10,046 nucleotides of DNA from Dehalococcoidia bacterium (GCA_022866185.1 JALHUG010000273.1:1-10046), one strand, 5' to 3'. Shown: positions 1-5,679, counted from the first letter of the stretch. The notes: a model not told the origin generated them from the sequence alone. Numbers and translations: made by a program.

Positions 1-421
1 CCAGGGTGCAGACCTTCTGGCTGGAGGGATCGGGGGCGTAGCAGAGGTCGTAGCGGCTCAAGGCGTCGCTGAGGTCCAGGTTCACCACGCCCGTCTCGAC
101 GACTGCCAGGCGATTATCCGCATCGATCTCCAGGATGCGCTTCATGCGGGTCATCACCAGCACGATCCCGCCAGCAGTGGGGATGGAGCCGCCGCTGAGG
201 CCGGTGCCTGCCCCTCGGGCGGTGACCGGCAGGCCGCGACGGCGGGCCAGATTCACTACGTGCGAGACCTGCTGGGCGCTGGTGGGAAGAACAACGACCT
301 CGGGGAGGCCGCGCTCGATGGTTGCGTCGTATTCGTAGACCAGCAGGTCCTCGGGGGCATGAAGAACAGCATCGCGGCCGACGATAGCCTGCAATTCGCG
401 GACGAGCTTGCGGTCAGCCAT
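1..421 (-). CDS. FAD-linked oxidase, GlcD / D-lactate dehydrogenase type (N-terminal part, runs off window)
   Basis: The first 140 residues are visible; family members are usually about 450-480 residues, so roughly two thirds lie outside the window. The visible part is the PCMH-type FAD-binding domain. It has the entry strand VVVLPTSAQQVSHVV (about residues 47-61), the glycine-rich FAD pyrophosphate loop ARGAGTGLSGGSIPTAGG (about 71-88), and a YAPDPSSQ segment (about 128-135) typical of GlcD-like proteins. Enzymes of this family oxidise 2-hydroxy acids such as glycolate or D-lactate and pass electrons to quinone or a partner flavoprotein; the visible part does not settle the substrate. The start is an ATG with no Shine-Dalgarno sequence, but a promoter-like element lies only about 10 bases upstream. 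The gene follows glpK on the same strand after 61 bases, so it may use a product of glycerol metabolism. The family is clear; the exact reaction is not. Confidence 0.9.
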   Translation of the reverse strand, partial: MADRKLVRELQAIVGRDAVLHAPEDLLVYEYDATIERGLPEVVVLPTSAQQVSHVVNLARRRGLPVTARGAGTGLSGGSIPTAGGIVLVMTRMKRILEIDADNRLAVVETGVVNLDLSDALSRYDLCYAPDPSSQKVCTL

Positions 422-431
422 AGCAATACTC

Positions 432-461
432 AGTTTAGCATCCGCTGGCGCTTGTTGTCAC
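432..461 (-). promoter_or_regulatory. Candidate promoter of the FAD-linked oxidase gene
   Basis: Read on the minus strand: -35 GTGACA (456-461, 5 of 6 consensus bases), an 18-base spacer, and an extended -10 TGC-TAAACT (432-440). The predicted transcription start near 425 gives a leader of only a few bases before the ATG, which fits the lack of a Shine-Dalgarno sequence. A short inverted repeat CTTGT/ACAAG (451-464) overlaps the -35 and could be an operator or chance. Prediction by eye only. Confidence 0.4.
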
Positions 462-482
462 AAGGAAGGGCTTGGCCTCGGG

Positions 483-1976
483 CTACTCGCTGGCCCAGCC
501 CTTGGCTCGCTCCACGGCCCTCTTCCAGCCCCGGTACACCTCCTCGCGCTGGCTGGCGTCCATTCGGGGCTCGAACCGTCTGTCCACCCGCCAGTTGCTG
601 GCCAGCTCGTTCTGTCCCTTCCAGAAGCCCACGGCCAGTCCGGCCAGGTAGGCGGCCCCCAGGGCGGTGGTCTCGGTAATAGCCGGTCGCACCACCTCTC
701 GGCCGAGGATGTCGGCCTGGATCTGCATCAGCAGGTCGTTGGCGGCGGCACCGCCGTCCACACGCAGCTCTGGCAGGGTCAGACTGCACTCGCCCTCCAT
801 GGTTTCGATGACGTCGCGCGTCTGGAAGGCGATGGCCTCCAGGGTGGCCCGCACCAAGTGGGCGCGGGTGGTGCCGCGAGTGATGCCCACGATGATGCCT
901 CGCGCCAGAGGGTCCCAGTGGGGGGCGCCCAGGCCGACGAAGGCGGGCACCACGTACACCCCCTCGCTGGAGGGCACGCCGGCGGCGACCGCCTCGCTCT
1001 CGGCGGCGGTGGCTATCAGCCCCAGGCCGTCCCGCAGCCACTGCACCGCCGCCCCGCCGATGAAGATGCTCCCCTCGAGGGCGTACTCCACACCCTGGCC
1101 CAAGCCCCAGGCGATGGTGGTTATCAGGGAGGAGCCCAGGGGGAGGCTATCGTGGCCGACGTTCATCAGGACGAAGCAGCCGGTGCCGTAGGTGTTCTTG
1201 CCCATGCCCACCTGAAAGCAGGCCTGGCCGAAGAGGGCGGCCTGCTGGTCGCCAGCAATGCCAGCGATGGGCAGGGCTGCCCCCAGAAGGGATGGCTCGG
1301 CCTCGCCGAAGATGCCGCAGGAGGGAAGGACGGTCGGCAGGAGGGAAGAAGGAACGGCCAGCTCGCCCAGAATGTCTTCGTCCCAGGCAAGGCGGGAGAT
1401 GTTGAACATGAGGGTTCGCGAGGCGTTGCTGTAGTCGGTGGCGTGGACGCGGCCGCCGGTCAGCTTGTAGAGGAGCCAGCAGTCCACCGTGCCGAAGAGG
1501 ATCTGGCCGCGCTCGGCCCTGGCGCGAGCGCCGGGGATGTTATCCAGCATCCAGGCGACCTTGGTGCCGGAAAAGTAGGGGTCGATGACGAGACCCGTCT
1601 TCTGGCGAAAGGAGGGCTCCAGCCCCCGCGCCTTGAGCTCCTGGCACAGGGGGGCTGTGCGGCGGCACTGCCAAACGATGGCAGTGGCCAGCGGCTCGCC
1701 CGTCTGCCGATCCCAGAGGATGGTGGTCTCTCGCTGGTTGGTTATGCCGATGGCGGCAACCTGGGAGGCACGGGTGCCAGCCGCCGCCAGCACCTCTCGC
1801 GCCGAGGTCAGTTGCGATTGCCAGATCTCCTGCGGGTCGTGCTCCACCCAGCCGCTCCGGGGATAGATCTGGCGGATGGGGTGACCAGCGCTGGCCACCG
1901 GCTGGCCCTGGCGGTCGAAGAGGATGGCCCGCGAGCTGGTGGTTCCCTGGTCGAGGGCCAGGATGTATTCGGACAA
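483..1976 (-). CDS. glpK: Glycerol kinase
   Basis: Phosphorylates glycerol to sn-glycerol 3-phosphate with ATP in the cytoplasm, the entry step of glycerol catabolism. The 497-residue length is standard for this FGGY-family kinase. Visible landmarks are the N-terminal ATP loop DQGTTSSRA (9-17), GWVEHD (42-47), GITNQRETT (77-85), IVWQCRRTA (100-108), YSNASRTLMFNI (182-193), GDQQAALFGQ (242-251), NTYGTGCF (261-268), RATLEAIAFQTRDV (376-389) and LRVDGGAAANDLLMQ (404-418). Residues aligning with the E. coli glycerol contacts are kept: R82, E83, W102, Y134 and D243. The stretch before GDQQA (about 228-240) lacks both the regulatory histidine phosphorylated by HPr in enterococcal enzymes and the arginine of the E. 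coli fructose-1,6-bisphosphate site, so neither control is expected. The start is TTG, chosen because a strong Shine-Dalgarno sequence sits six bases upstream. It is divergent from amrS and lies upstream of an FAD-linked oxidase gene. Confidence 0.97.
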   Translation of the reverse strand: MSEYILALDQGTTSSRAILFDRQGQPVASAGHPIRQIYPRSGWVEHDPQEIWQSQLTSAREVLAAAGTRASQVAAIGITNQRETTILWDRQTGEPLATAIVWQCRRTAPLCQELKARGLEPSFRQKTGLVIDPYFSGTKVAWMLDNIPGARARAERGQILFGTVDCWLLYKLTGGRVHATDYSNASRTLMFNISRLAWDEDILGELAVPSSLLPTVLPSCGIFGEAEPSLLGAALPIAGIAGDQQAALFGQACFQVGMGKNTYGTGCFVLMNVGHDSLPLGSSLITTIAWGLGQGVEYALEGSIFIGGAAVQWLRDGLGLIATAAESEAVAAGVPSSEGVYVVPAFVGLGAPHWDPLARGIIVGITRGTTRAHLVRATLEAIAFQTRDVIETMEGECSLTLPELRVDGGAAANDLLMQIQADILGREVVRPAITETTALGAAYLAGLAVGFWKGQNELASNWRVDRRFEPRMDASQREEVYRGWKRAVERAKGWASE

Positions 1977-1982
1977 AGCCGG

Positions 1983-1988
1983 CCTCCT
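1983..1988 (-). promoter_or_regulatory. Ribosome binding site of glpK (supports a TTG start)
   Basis: On the minus strand AGGAGG is followed by six bases and then TTG (1976-1974). The perfect core and good spacing support TTG as the true start; the encoded MSEYILALDQGTT matches the normal N-terminus of glycerol kinases. Confidence 0.8.
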
Positions 1989-2007
1989 ATCTGGGGATCG
2001 GCTTCGT

Positions 2008-2016
2008 ATGGTAGCA
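2008..2016 (-). promoter_or_regulatory. Candidate extended -10 element of glpK
   Basis: On the minus strand TGC-TACCAT has the extended TGn and 4 of 6 bases of the -10 hexamer. It would start transcription near 2001 and leave about a 24-base leader that contains the glpK Shine-Dalgarno sequence. No good -35 is visible. Weak prediction supported mainly by position. Confidence 0.3.
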
Positions 2017-2044
2017 TGCGCCGGCGGCTGGGAACAGCGACCGA

Positions 2045-2053
2045 TGCTATAAT
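2045..2053 (+). promoter_or_regulatory. Perfect extended -10 promoter element of amrS
   Basis: TGC-TATAAT matches the extended -10 consensus exactly (TGn at 2045-2047, hexamer 2048-2053). There is no TTGACA-like hexamer at the right distance, which extended -10 promoters do not need. The expected transcription start is near 2060. An in-frame ATG at 2052 overlaps the hexamer and would not be in this transcript, so the next in-frame ATG at 2067 is preferred as the start of amrS. Confidence 0.6.
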
Positions 2054-2066
2054 GGTGGCGGACGCC

Positions 2067-3125
2067 ATGGCCACTGCTGCTACGCTAGCCGATATCCTGG
2101 ACGCTCGCACCAAAGAGGGCGAGCTGTATGAGCGGCTGGACGGCAACAAGGTTCGCTGCTACGCCTGCGGCCATCGCTGTCTCATCCTCGATGGCCTGCG
2201 AGGCATCTGCAAGGTGCGCTTCAACCGCGGCGGCAAGCTGTTCGTGCCCAGCGGCTACGTGGTTGGTCTCCAGTGCGACCCCACCGAGAAGAAGCCCTTC
2301 TATCACGTCCTGCCCGGCTCCAGCACCTTAACCTTTGGCATGCTGGGCTGCGACTACCACTGCCCCTACTGCCAGAACTGGCTCAGCTCGCAGGCCCTGC
2401 GCGACCCGGTGGCTGGCACCGTCCCCGAGGCCATCAGCGCTCAGGAGATAGCGGCCATCGCCGTGCGCACGGGCGCCGAGATCGTCGGCAGCTCCTACAA
2501 CGAGCCCCTTATCACCTCCGAGTGGGCGGTGGAGATCTTTCGCCTGGCCAAGGAAAAGGGCCTGAAGACGCTCTACGTGTCCAATGGCAACGCCACCCGC
2601 GAGGTGCTGGCGTACCTGCGGCCCTGGCTGGACTGCTTCAAGGTGGACCTCAAGTCGATGTCCGCCAAGAGCTATCGCCTTCTGGGGGGCAAGCTGACCA
2701 ACGTCCTGGAGGGCATCCGCATGGCGGTGGAGATGGGCTTCTGGGTGGAGGTGGTGACCCTGGTGGTGCCCGGCTTCAACGACTCGGACGATGAGCTGCG
2801 GGAGGCCGCTGGTTTCCTGGCCTCGGTCTCCCCGGACATTCCTTGGCATGTGACCGCCTTCCACAAGAGCTACAAGATGACCGACCCCGCCAACACGCCG
2901 CCGGAGACGCTGCTGCGGGCAGCCCGCATCGGCAAGGAGGCGGGCGTTCGGCATGTGTACGCCGGAAACCTGCCAGGGATGGTGAGCTCTCTAGAGAACA
3001 CCTACTGCCACAACTGCAACGAGCTGCTGGTAGAGCGGGTTGGCTTTCACGTGATGCAGTATCGCATGAAGGAGGGCGGCCGCTGCCCCTCCTGCTCGAC
3101 GGCCATCCCCGGCTTGTGGTGGTAG
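2067..3125 (+). CDS. amrS: AmmeMemoRadiSam system radical SAM enzyme
   Basis: A 352-residue cytoplasmic radical SAM protein related to pyruvate formate-lyase activases. The [4Fe-4S]/SAM motif is CDYHCPYC (C95, C99, C102). It is preceded by a family-typical cysteine cluster, CYACGHRC then C48 (C31, C34, C38, C48). Further landmarks are SSYNEPLI (142-149), LYVSNGN (169-175), FKVDLKS (191-197), VVPGFND (233-239) and WHVTAFH (260-266). The C-terminus holds a zinc-ribbon-like pair, CHNC (314-317) and CPSC (340-343). The family usually occurs with Memo and AMMECR1 proteins, neither of which is in this window; the reaction is not established. In-frame ATGs also occur at 2016 and 2052. I chose 2067 because the ATG at 2052 overlaps a perfect -10 hexamer and conserved sequence begins about 15 residues after 2067. 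No Shine-Dalgarno sequence is evident, consistent with a very short leader. Confidence 0.93.
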   Translation: MATAATLADILDARTKEGELYERLDGNKVRCYACGHRCLILDGLRGICKVRFNRGGKLFVPSGYVVGLQCDPTEKKPFYHVLPGSSTLTFGMLGCDYHCPYCQNWLSSQALRDPVAGTVPEAISAQEIAAIAVRTGAEIVGSSYNEPLITSEWAVEIFRLAKEKGLKTLYVSNGNATREVLAYLRPWLDCFKVDLKSMSAKSYRLLGGKLTNVLEGIRMAVEMGFWVEVVTLVVPGFNDSDDELREAAGFLASVSPDIPWHVTAFHKSYKMTDPANTPPETLLRAARIGKEAGVRHVYAGNLPGMVSSLENTYCHNCNELLVERVGFHVMQYRMKEGGRCPSCSTAIPGLWW

Positions 3126-3130
3126 CAGAA

Positions 3131-3150
3131 GGCCCCTCGAGAGAGGGGCC
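3131..3150 (+). terminator. Hairpin just after amrS, possible terminator
   Basis: Perfect 8-bp stem GGCCCCTC / GAGGGGCC with a GAGA loop, five bases after the amrS stop. There is no T-run directly behind it; the nearest (TTTTT, 3175-3179) is about 25 bases on, so it is not a classic intrinsic terminator. It may stop transcription weakly or protect the 3' end of the mRNA. Confidence 0.4.
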
Positions 3151-3155
3151 CGGCT
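3143..3155 (+). repeat. 13-bp direct repeat, left copy
   Basis: GAGGGGCCCGGCT occurs here and again at 3295-3307. The two copies flank the paired hairpins at 3201-3260. The left copy also forms the right arm of the hairpin at 3131-3150. Confidence 0.7.
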
Positions 3156-3189
3156 CTGGTTCATGATTCGTGGGTTTTTGCCTCCCAGG

Positions 3190-3260
3190 TTCCCACAGGA
3201 CCCCAGCCTGAAGGCTGGGGCATGGGAAAGCAAATCGATGCCCCCGCCTTCAGGCGGGGG
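3190..3260. repeat. Inverted pair of hairpins, REP/BIME-like or IS200/IS605-type remnant
   Basis: Hairpin A (3201-3220) has arms CCCCAGCC / GGCTGGGG around TGAA. Hairpin B (3241-3260) has arms CCCCCGCC / GGCGGGGG around TTCA. B reverse-complemented equals A except at one base pair, A-T in A and C-G in B, so the stem is preserved by a compensated change. The match continues three more bases inward (CAT), making a 23-bp inverted repeat with a 14-base centre. Hairpin A can add an outer stem TTCCCA (3190-3195) / TGGGAA (3223-3228). It lies between convergent genes. Such paired palindromes are known as REP/BIME units mobilised by Y1 transposases and as ends of IS200/IS605 elements; no transposase gene is nearby. 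A two-way terminator role is also possible. Confidence 0.6.
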
Positions 3261-3294
3261 GTCGGTAGTTAACCCATCAACGGCGAACAGACAC

Positions 3295-3307
3295 GAGGGG
3301 CCCGGCT
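3295..3307 (+). repeat. 13-bp direct repeat, right copy
   Basis: Second copy of GAGGGGCCCGGCT, 152 bases downstream of the first (3143-3155) and about 20 bases beyond the stop of the lipoprotein gene. See the left copy. Confidence 0.7.
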
Positions 3308-3325
3308 TCTTGCCTGCGCTTGGTG

Positions 3326-4945
3326 CTACTTGAGGCGGGGGCCGATGGGGATGACGTAGGCCTGGCCGGCGTCCTGCCGCGTGCCATCGGGCCCGTCGGC
3401 AGCGCCAGCGGTCGCCAGCACATCGGCCTGGCCGTCGCCGTCCCAGTCCGCCGCCGCTGCTTGCAGGCCGAAGTCGTCTCCCTGACGTTCGCCGAAGATG
3501 GTGGCGCTGTGCTCGTCCAGGGCCGTGTCGACCGTCTGGCTCGGGGAAGCAGAGCCAAGCACTATGTACACCTCGCCCGCGTCCTCACGGTGGTTGTCGG
3601 GCCCGTCACCTGCTTCCGCCCCCACGATGATGTCCGCCACACCGTCCCCGTTCAGGTCGCCGCTGGCCAGGGATACGCCCAGGCGGTCGCCGGCGTCGGC
3701 GCCCAGGATGGTTACGTCCTGCTCGCCCAGGGCGATGTCGAAAGAGCTGCGCAGGGATGGCGAGCCGAAGACAACGTAGGCCTCGCCGGCGCTGCCGCGG
3801 GCGTTGTCTGGCCCATCGGCCTCGGGTGCGCCGATGAGGAGGTCGTCGATGCCGTCGCCGTTGACGTCTTGCGCGGCGACTGAGTGGCCCAGGTGATCCT
3901 GCGCATCGGCGGCGGCCACCGTCACGTTGGGGGAGGTGGAGGTGAGGTCCAGAACGCCGCTGAGGGAGGGGGAGCCAAAGAAGACATAGACCTCGCCGGC
4001 GTCCTCGCGGGCGTTGTCCGGGCCGTCGGCTCTGAATGCGGTCACTATGAGGTCGTCGGTGCCGTCCTTGTTCAGGTCGCCCATTGCCACGCGGTGGCCT
4101 AGCTGATCGTCAGCCTCGGCGGCGATGAGGGCCAGGGCGTACTCGCCTTGGGCCATGTCCCTGGCCCCCGCCAGGGACGGCGTGCCGAGGATCAGATAGG
4201 CCTCTCCCCCCTGATAGCGGGCGTTCTCTGGCCCATCGGCCAGGAAGGAGCCCACCAAGATGTCCTGGACGCCGTCGCCATTGGCATCGCCGGTGGCCAA
4301 GTCGGCGCCCAGGCGGTCTTCCTCTTCGACGCCGAATATGGTGAGGTCCTGCTCCCCCAGAGCGATGTCTACCGTCGGCTCCAGGGTGGGCGAGCCAAAG
4401 ATGACATAGGCTTCGCCGGCGTTGGGCCTCTCGTTGCCAGGGCCGTCGGCCAGGAGCGCCCCCGCCAGGATGTCGTCGATGGTGTCGCCGTTGACGTCGC
4501 CGACGGCCACGCCGAAGCCGAGGGAATCACCGCTGTCGGCACCGAATATGGTGACGTCCTGTTGTCCCTCAGCGAAATCGATCACCTCGCTCCCGTCTGC
4601 CGGGCCGAAGATGACGTAGACCTCGCCGCAATCGGGCCTGCTGTCCTGGGGGCCGTCGGCGGCGAAGGCGCCGACGATGATGTCCTGGACGCCGTCGCCG
4701 TTGACGTCGCCGGCAGCCACGGCTCGCACCCTATCGCTTGCCTGAGCTCCGAGCAGGCTCAGGGCGGGGCGTTGGCGAGCCAGGTCGATGGTCAGCGGCT
4801 CCTGAACGTTGGACTTCCCTCCCAGGCAGGCCGCCAGAGCGGCGGTCAGGAGGGCGATGGGCACCAGCGCCAACCAGACGGGCCACCTGTTCGGGGCGCG
4901 GCCAGGCTTCCTTCGGCCGGGGTTCGCAGGCGCCGGCGTTTCCAC
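3326..4945 (-). CDS. FG-GAP (integrin-alpha-like) seven-bladed beta-propeller lipoprotein
   Basis: The 539-residue protein starts with a basic segment, a hydrophobic stretch (about 21-39) and a lipobox LAAC with the lipidated cysteine at C40, so it is probably anchored outside the membrane by a lipid. From residue 54 to the end there are seven repeats with an exact 70-residue period: the first Asp of each calcium-loop motif is at 80, 150, 220, 290, 360, 430 and 500. Each loop follows D-x-[N/D]-x-D-x3-D, and each repeat ends with an (A/G)DGP...GEAYVxFG-like segment. FG-GAP repeats of this kind fold as seven-bladed, calcium-binding propellers used for binding or adhesion. The ligand is unknown and no enzymatic motif is seen. 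The start is GTG; no other in-frame start fits between it and the Shine-Dalgarno sequence 15 bases upstream. It follows the DUF4389 gene by 32 bases and is probably co-transcribed with it. Confidence 0.9.
   Translation of the reverse strand: METPAPANPGRRKPGRAPNRWPVWLALVPIALLTAALAACLGGKSNVQEPLTIDLARQRPALSLLGAQASDRVRAVAAGDVNGDGVQDIIVGAFAADGPQDSRPDCGEVYVIFGPADGSEVIDFAEGQQDVTIFGADSGDSLGFGVAVGDVNGDTIDDILAGALLADGPGNERPNAGEAYVIFGSPTLEPTVDIALGEQDLTIFGVEEEDRLGADLATGDANGDGVQDILVGSFLADGPENARYQGGEAYLILGTPSLAGARDMAQGEYALALIAAEADDQLGHRVAMGDLNKDGTDDLIVTAFRADGPDNAREDAGEVYVFFGSPSLSGVLDLTSTSPNVTVAAADAQDHLGHSVAAQDVNGDGIDDLLIGAPEADGPDNARGSAGEAYVVFGSPSLRSSFDIALGEQDVTILGADAGDRLGVSLASGDLNGDGVADIIVGAEAGDGPDNHREDAGEVYIVLGSASPSQTVDTALDEHSATIFGERQGDDFGLQAAAADWDGDGQADVLATAGAADGPDGTRQDAGQAYVIPIGPRLK
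3329..4786 (-). repeat. Seven tandem 210-bp coding repeats
   Basis: The propeller units have an exact 210-base period with no insertion or deletion; the last unit is short by five codons. Units starting at residues 150 and 360 share about 46 of 70 residues by hand count, which indicates duplication from a common unit. DNA of this kind can recombine within the gene. Confidence 0.85.
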
Positions 4946-4960
4946 AGAGCGTGCTTCAGG

Positions 4961-4967
4961 CCTCCTG
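4961..4967 (-). promoter_or_regulatory. Distant ribosome binding site of the FG-GAP lipoprotein gene
   Basis: CAGGAGG on the minus strand lies 15 bases before the GTG start, longer than the usual 5-10. The codons in between (CCT, GAA, GCA, CGC, TCT) include no start codon, so either the spacing is truly long or translation depends partly on coupling to the upstream gene. Confidence 0.45.
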
Positions 4968-4977
4968 CGTTGCCAGT

Positions 4978-5586
4978 CTACGACTGGGCTCCGTTGCCGA
5001 GCAGGGAGTTGAGAAGGTCGGATACCGGGAAGGGCGGGTACTCCTGTGTCAGGGAGAACAAGTAGGCGGTCATCCGTGTCTGCCAGCGCAGGTAGCCGAG
5101 CACGAACTCGAAGAAGCGGCGGGGGTAGCGCTCGTTCACCAGGGCGTCGATGACCGTCCAGGGCAGGATCAGGATGAAGGCGATGCCGAACAGGCCCAGA
5201 ACGAGGCCGCTAGGGATGAGCAATATCGGTCTGAGGAGGGCCTCGAGCCAGGAGGGGTTGCCGCTCGGCTTGAACTCAACCTTGACGGAGCTTCCGACGG
5301 CCTTGTCGGGTAGCTCATCGGTGAGGAAGAACGCGTAGGCATAGATGGCCACCAGCATGCCGCCATAGCGGCTGAACTCGGGTCCGTCCTCCTCGACGTA
5401 CTTCGCGCCGCCCTTCTTGCCCACCCTGAAGGCGATCACGATGGGGGCGACGATGTACGCCAGAAAGCCGATGATCCCCCCAGCGATCCAGAGCACGAAC
5501 AAGGCGAGGATGTGCATAATGCTCTGATCTCGGGGAATCTTGTCGCGGCAGGTCATGTCCAGCGTGGCGGGATAGGCTACGGCCAT
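4978..5586 (-). CDS. DUF4389 domain membrane protein
   Basis: A 202-residue integral membrane protein of unknown function. Hydrophobic segments lie at about residues 22-53 (probably two helices or a hairpin), 75-88 and 118-147. The second half carries the DUF4389 signature NERYPRRFFEFVLGYLRW (151-168) then YLFSLTQEYPPF (175-186). The first half has a diverged copy, RYGG..YAYAFFLTDELP (73-93), so the protein looks like an internal duplication, as is common in this family. I chose the ATG at 5586 because AAGGAGGG lies just upstream; the reading frame stays open 35 codons further back but runs across the promoter. It is first of a probable two-gene unit with the propeller lipoprotein, suggesting the pair works together at the cell envelope. 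Function is not known. Confidence 0.85.
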   Translation of the reverse strand: MAVAYPATLDMTCRDKIPRDQSIMHILALFVLWIAGGIIGFLAYIVAPIVIAFRVGKKGGAKYVEEDGPEFSRYGGMLVAIYAYAFFLTDELPDKAVGSSVKVEFKPSGNPSWLEALLRPILLIPSGLVLGLFGIAFILILPWTVIDALVNERYPRRFFEFVLGYLRWQTRMTAYLFSLTQEYPPFPVSDLLNSLLGNGAQS

Positions 5587-5590
5587 GGCT

Positions 5591-5598
5591 CCCTCCTT
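5591..5598 (-). promoter_or_regulatory. Ribosome binding site of the DUF4389 gene
   Basis: AAGGAGGG on the minus strand, a few bases before the ATG at 5586-5584. It decides between this start and the upstream ATG at 5691, which has no such site. Confidence 0.8.
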
Positions 5599-5620
5599 CT
5601 TCCCGAATGCAGTTGGGGCG

Positions 5621-5639
5621 CCAAGATCGATGGTCTTGG
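5621..5639. promoter_or_regulatory. Inverted repeat in the leader of the DUF4389 operon
   Basis: CCAAGA-7 bases-TCTTGG, a perfect 6-bp inverted repeat placed about +5 to +23 relative to the predicted transcription start. The position suits a repressor operator or an mRNA 5' hairpin. No known regulator motif is recognised. Confidence 0.4.
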
Positions 5640-5650
5640 TTTCGCAGCCA

Positions 5651-5679
5651 ATGATGGCGCTCAGCGATCGACTTGTCAA
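5651..5679 (-). promoter_or_regulatory. Promoter of the DUF4389 / FG-GAP lipoprotein operon
   Basis: On the minus strand: a perfect -35 TTGACA (5674-5679), a 17-base spacer and -10 CATCAT (5651-5656, 4 of 6). Predicted transcription start near 5644, giving a leader of about 58 bases. It separates this pair from the ABC transporter genes upstream, which end at 5736. Confidence 0.6.

Noticed and set aside
408..2066. A very long plus-strand open frame continuous with amrS (would give a 905-residue protein)
   Set aside because: It is antisense to glpK across its full length, its translation is low-complexity and rich in Gly, Ala and His, and it resembles no family. The real AmrS sequence begins only after about 2067.
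3171..3179. T-run as the tail of a standard intrinsic terminator for amrS
   Set aside because: The run of five T lies about 25 bases after the stem at 3131-3150, and no stem directly precedes it, so a classic terminator cannot be claimed.
3126..3325. A complete IS200/IS605 element or a small gene in the convergent gap
   Set aside because: Only palindromes and short repeats are present. The gap is too short for TnpA or TnpB, and no open frame with a ribosome binding site and plausible codons lies within it.
4148..5065. A 305-codon plus-strand open frame opposite the FG-GAP lipoprotein gene
   Set aside because: It mirrors the tandem propeller repeats and shows their periodicity in antisense; no recognisable domain and no ribosome binding site.
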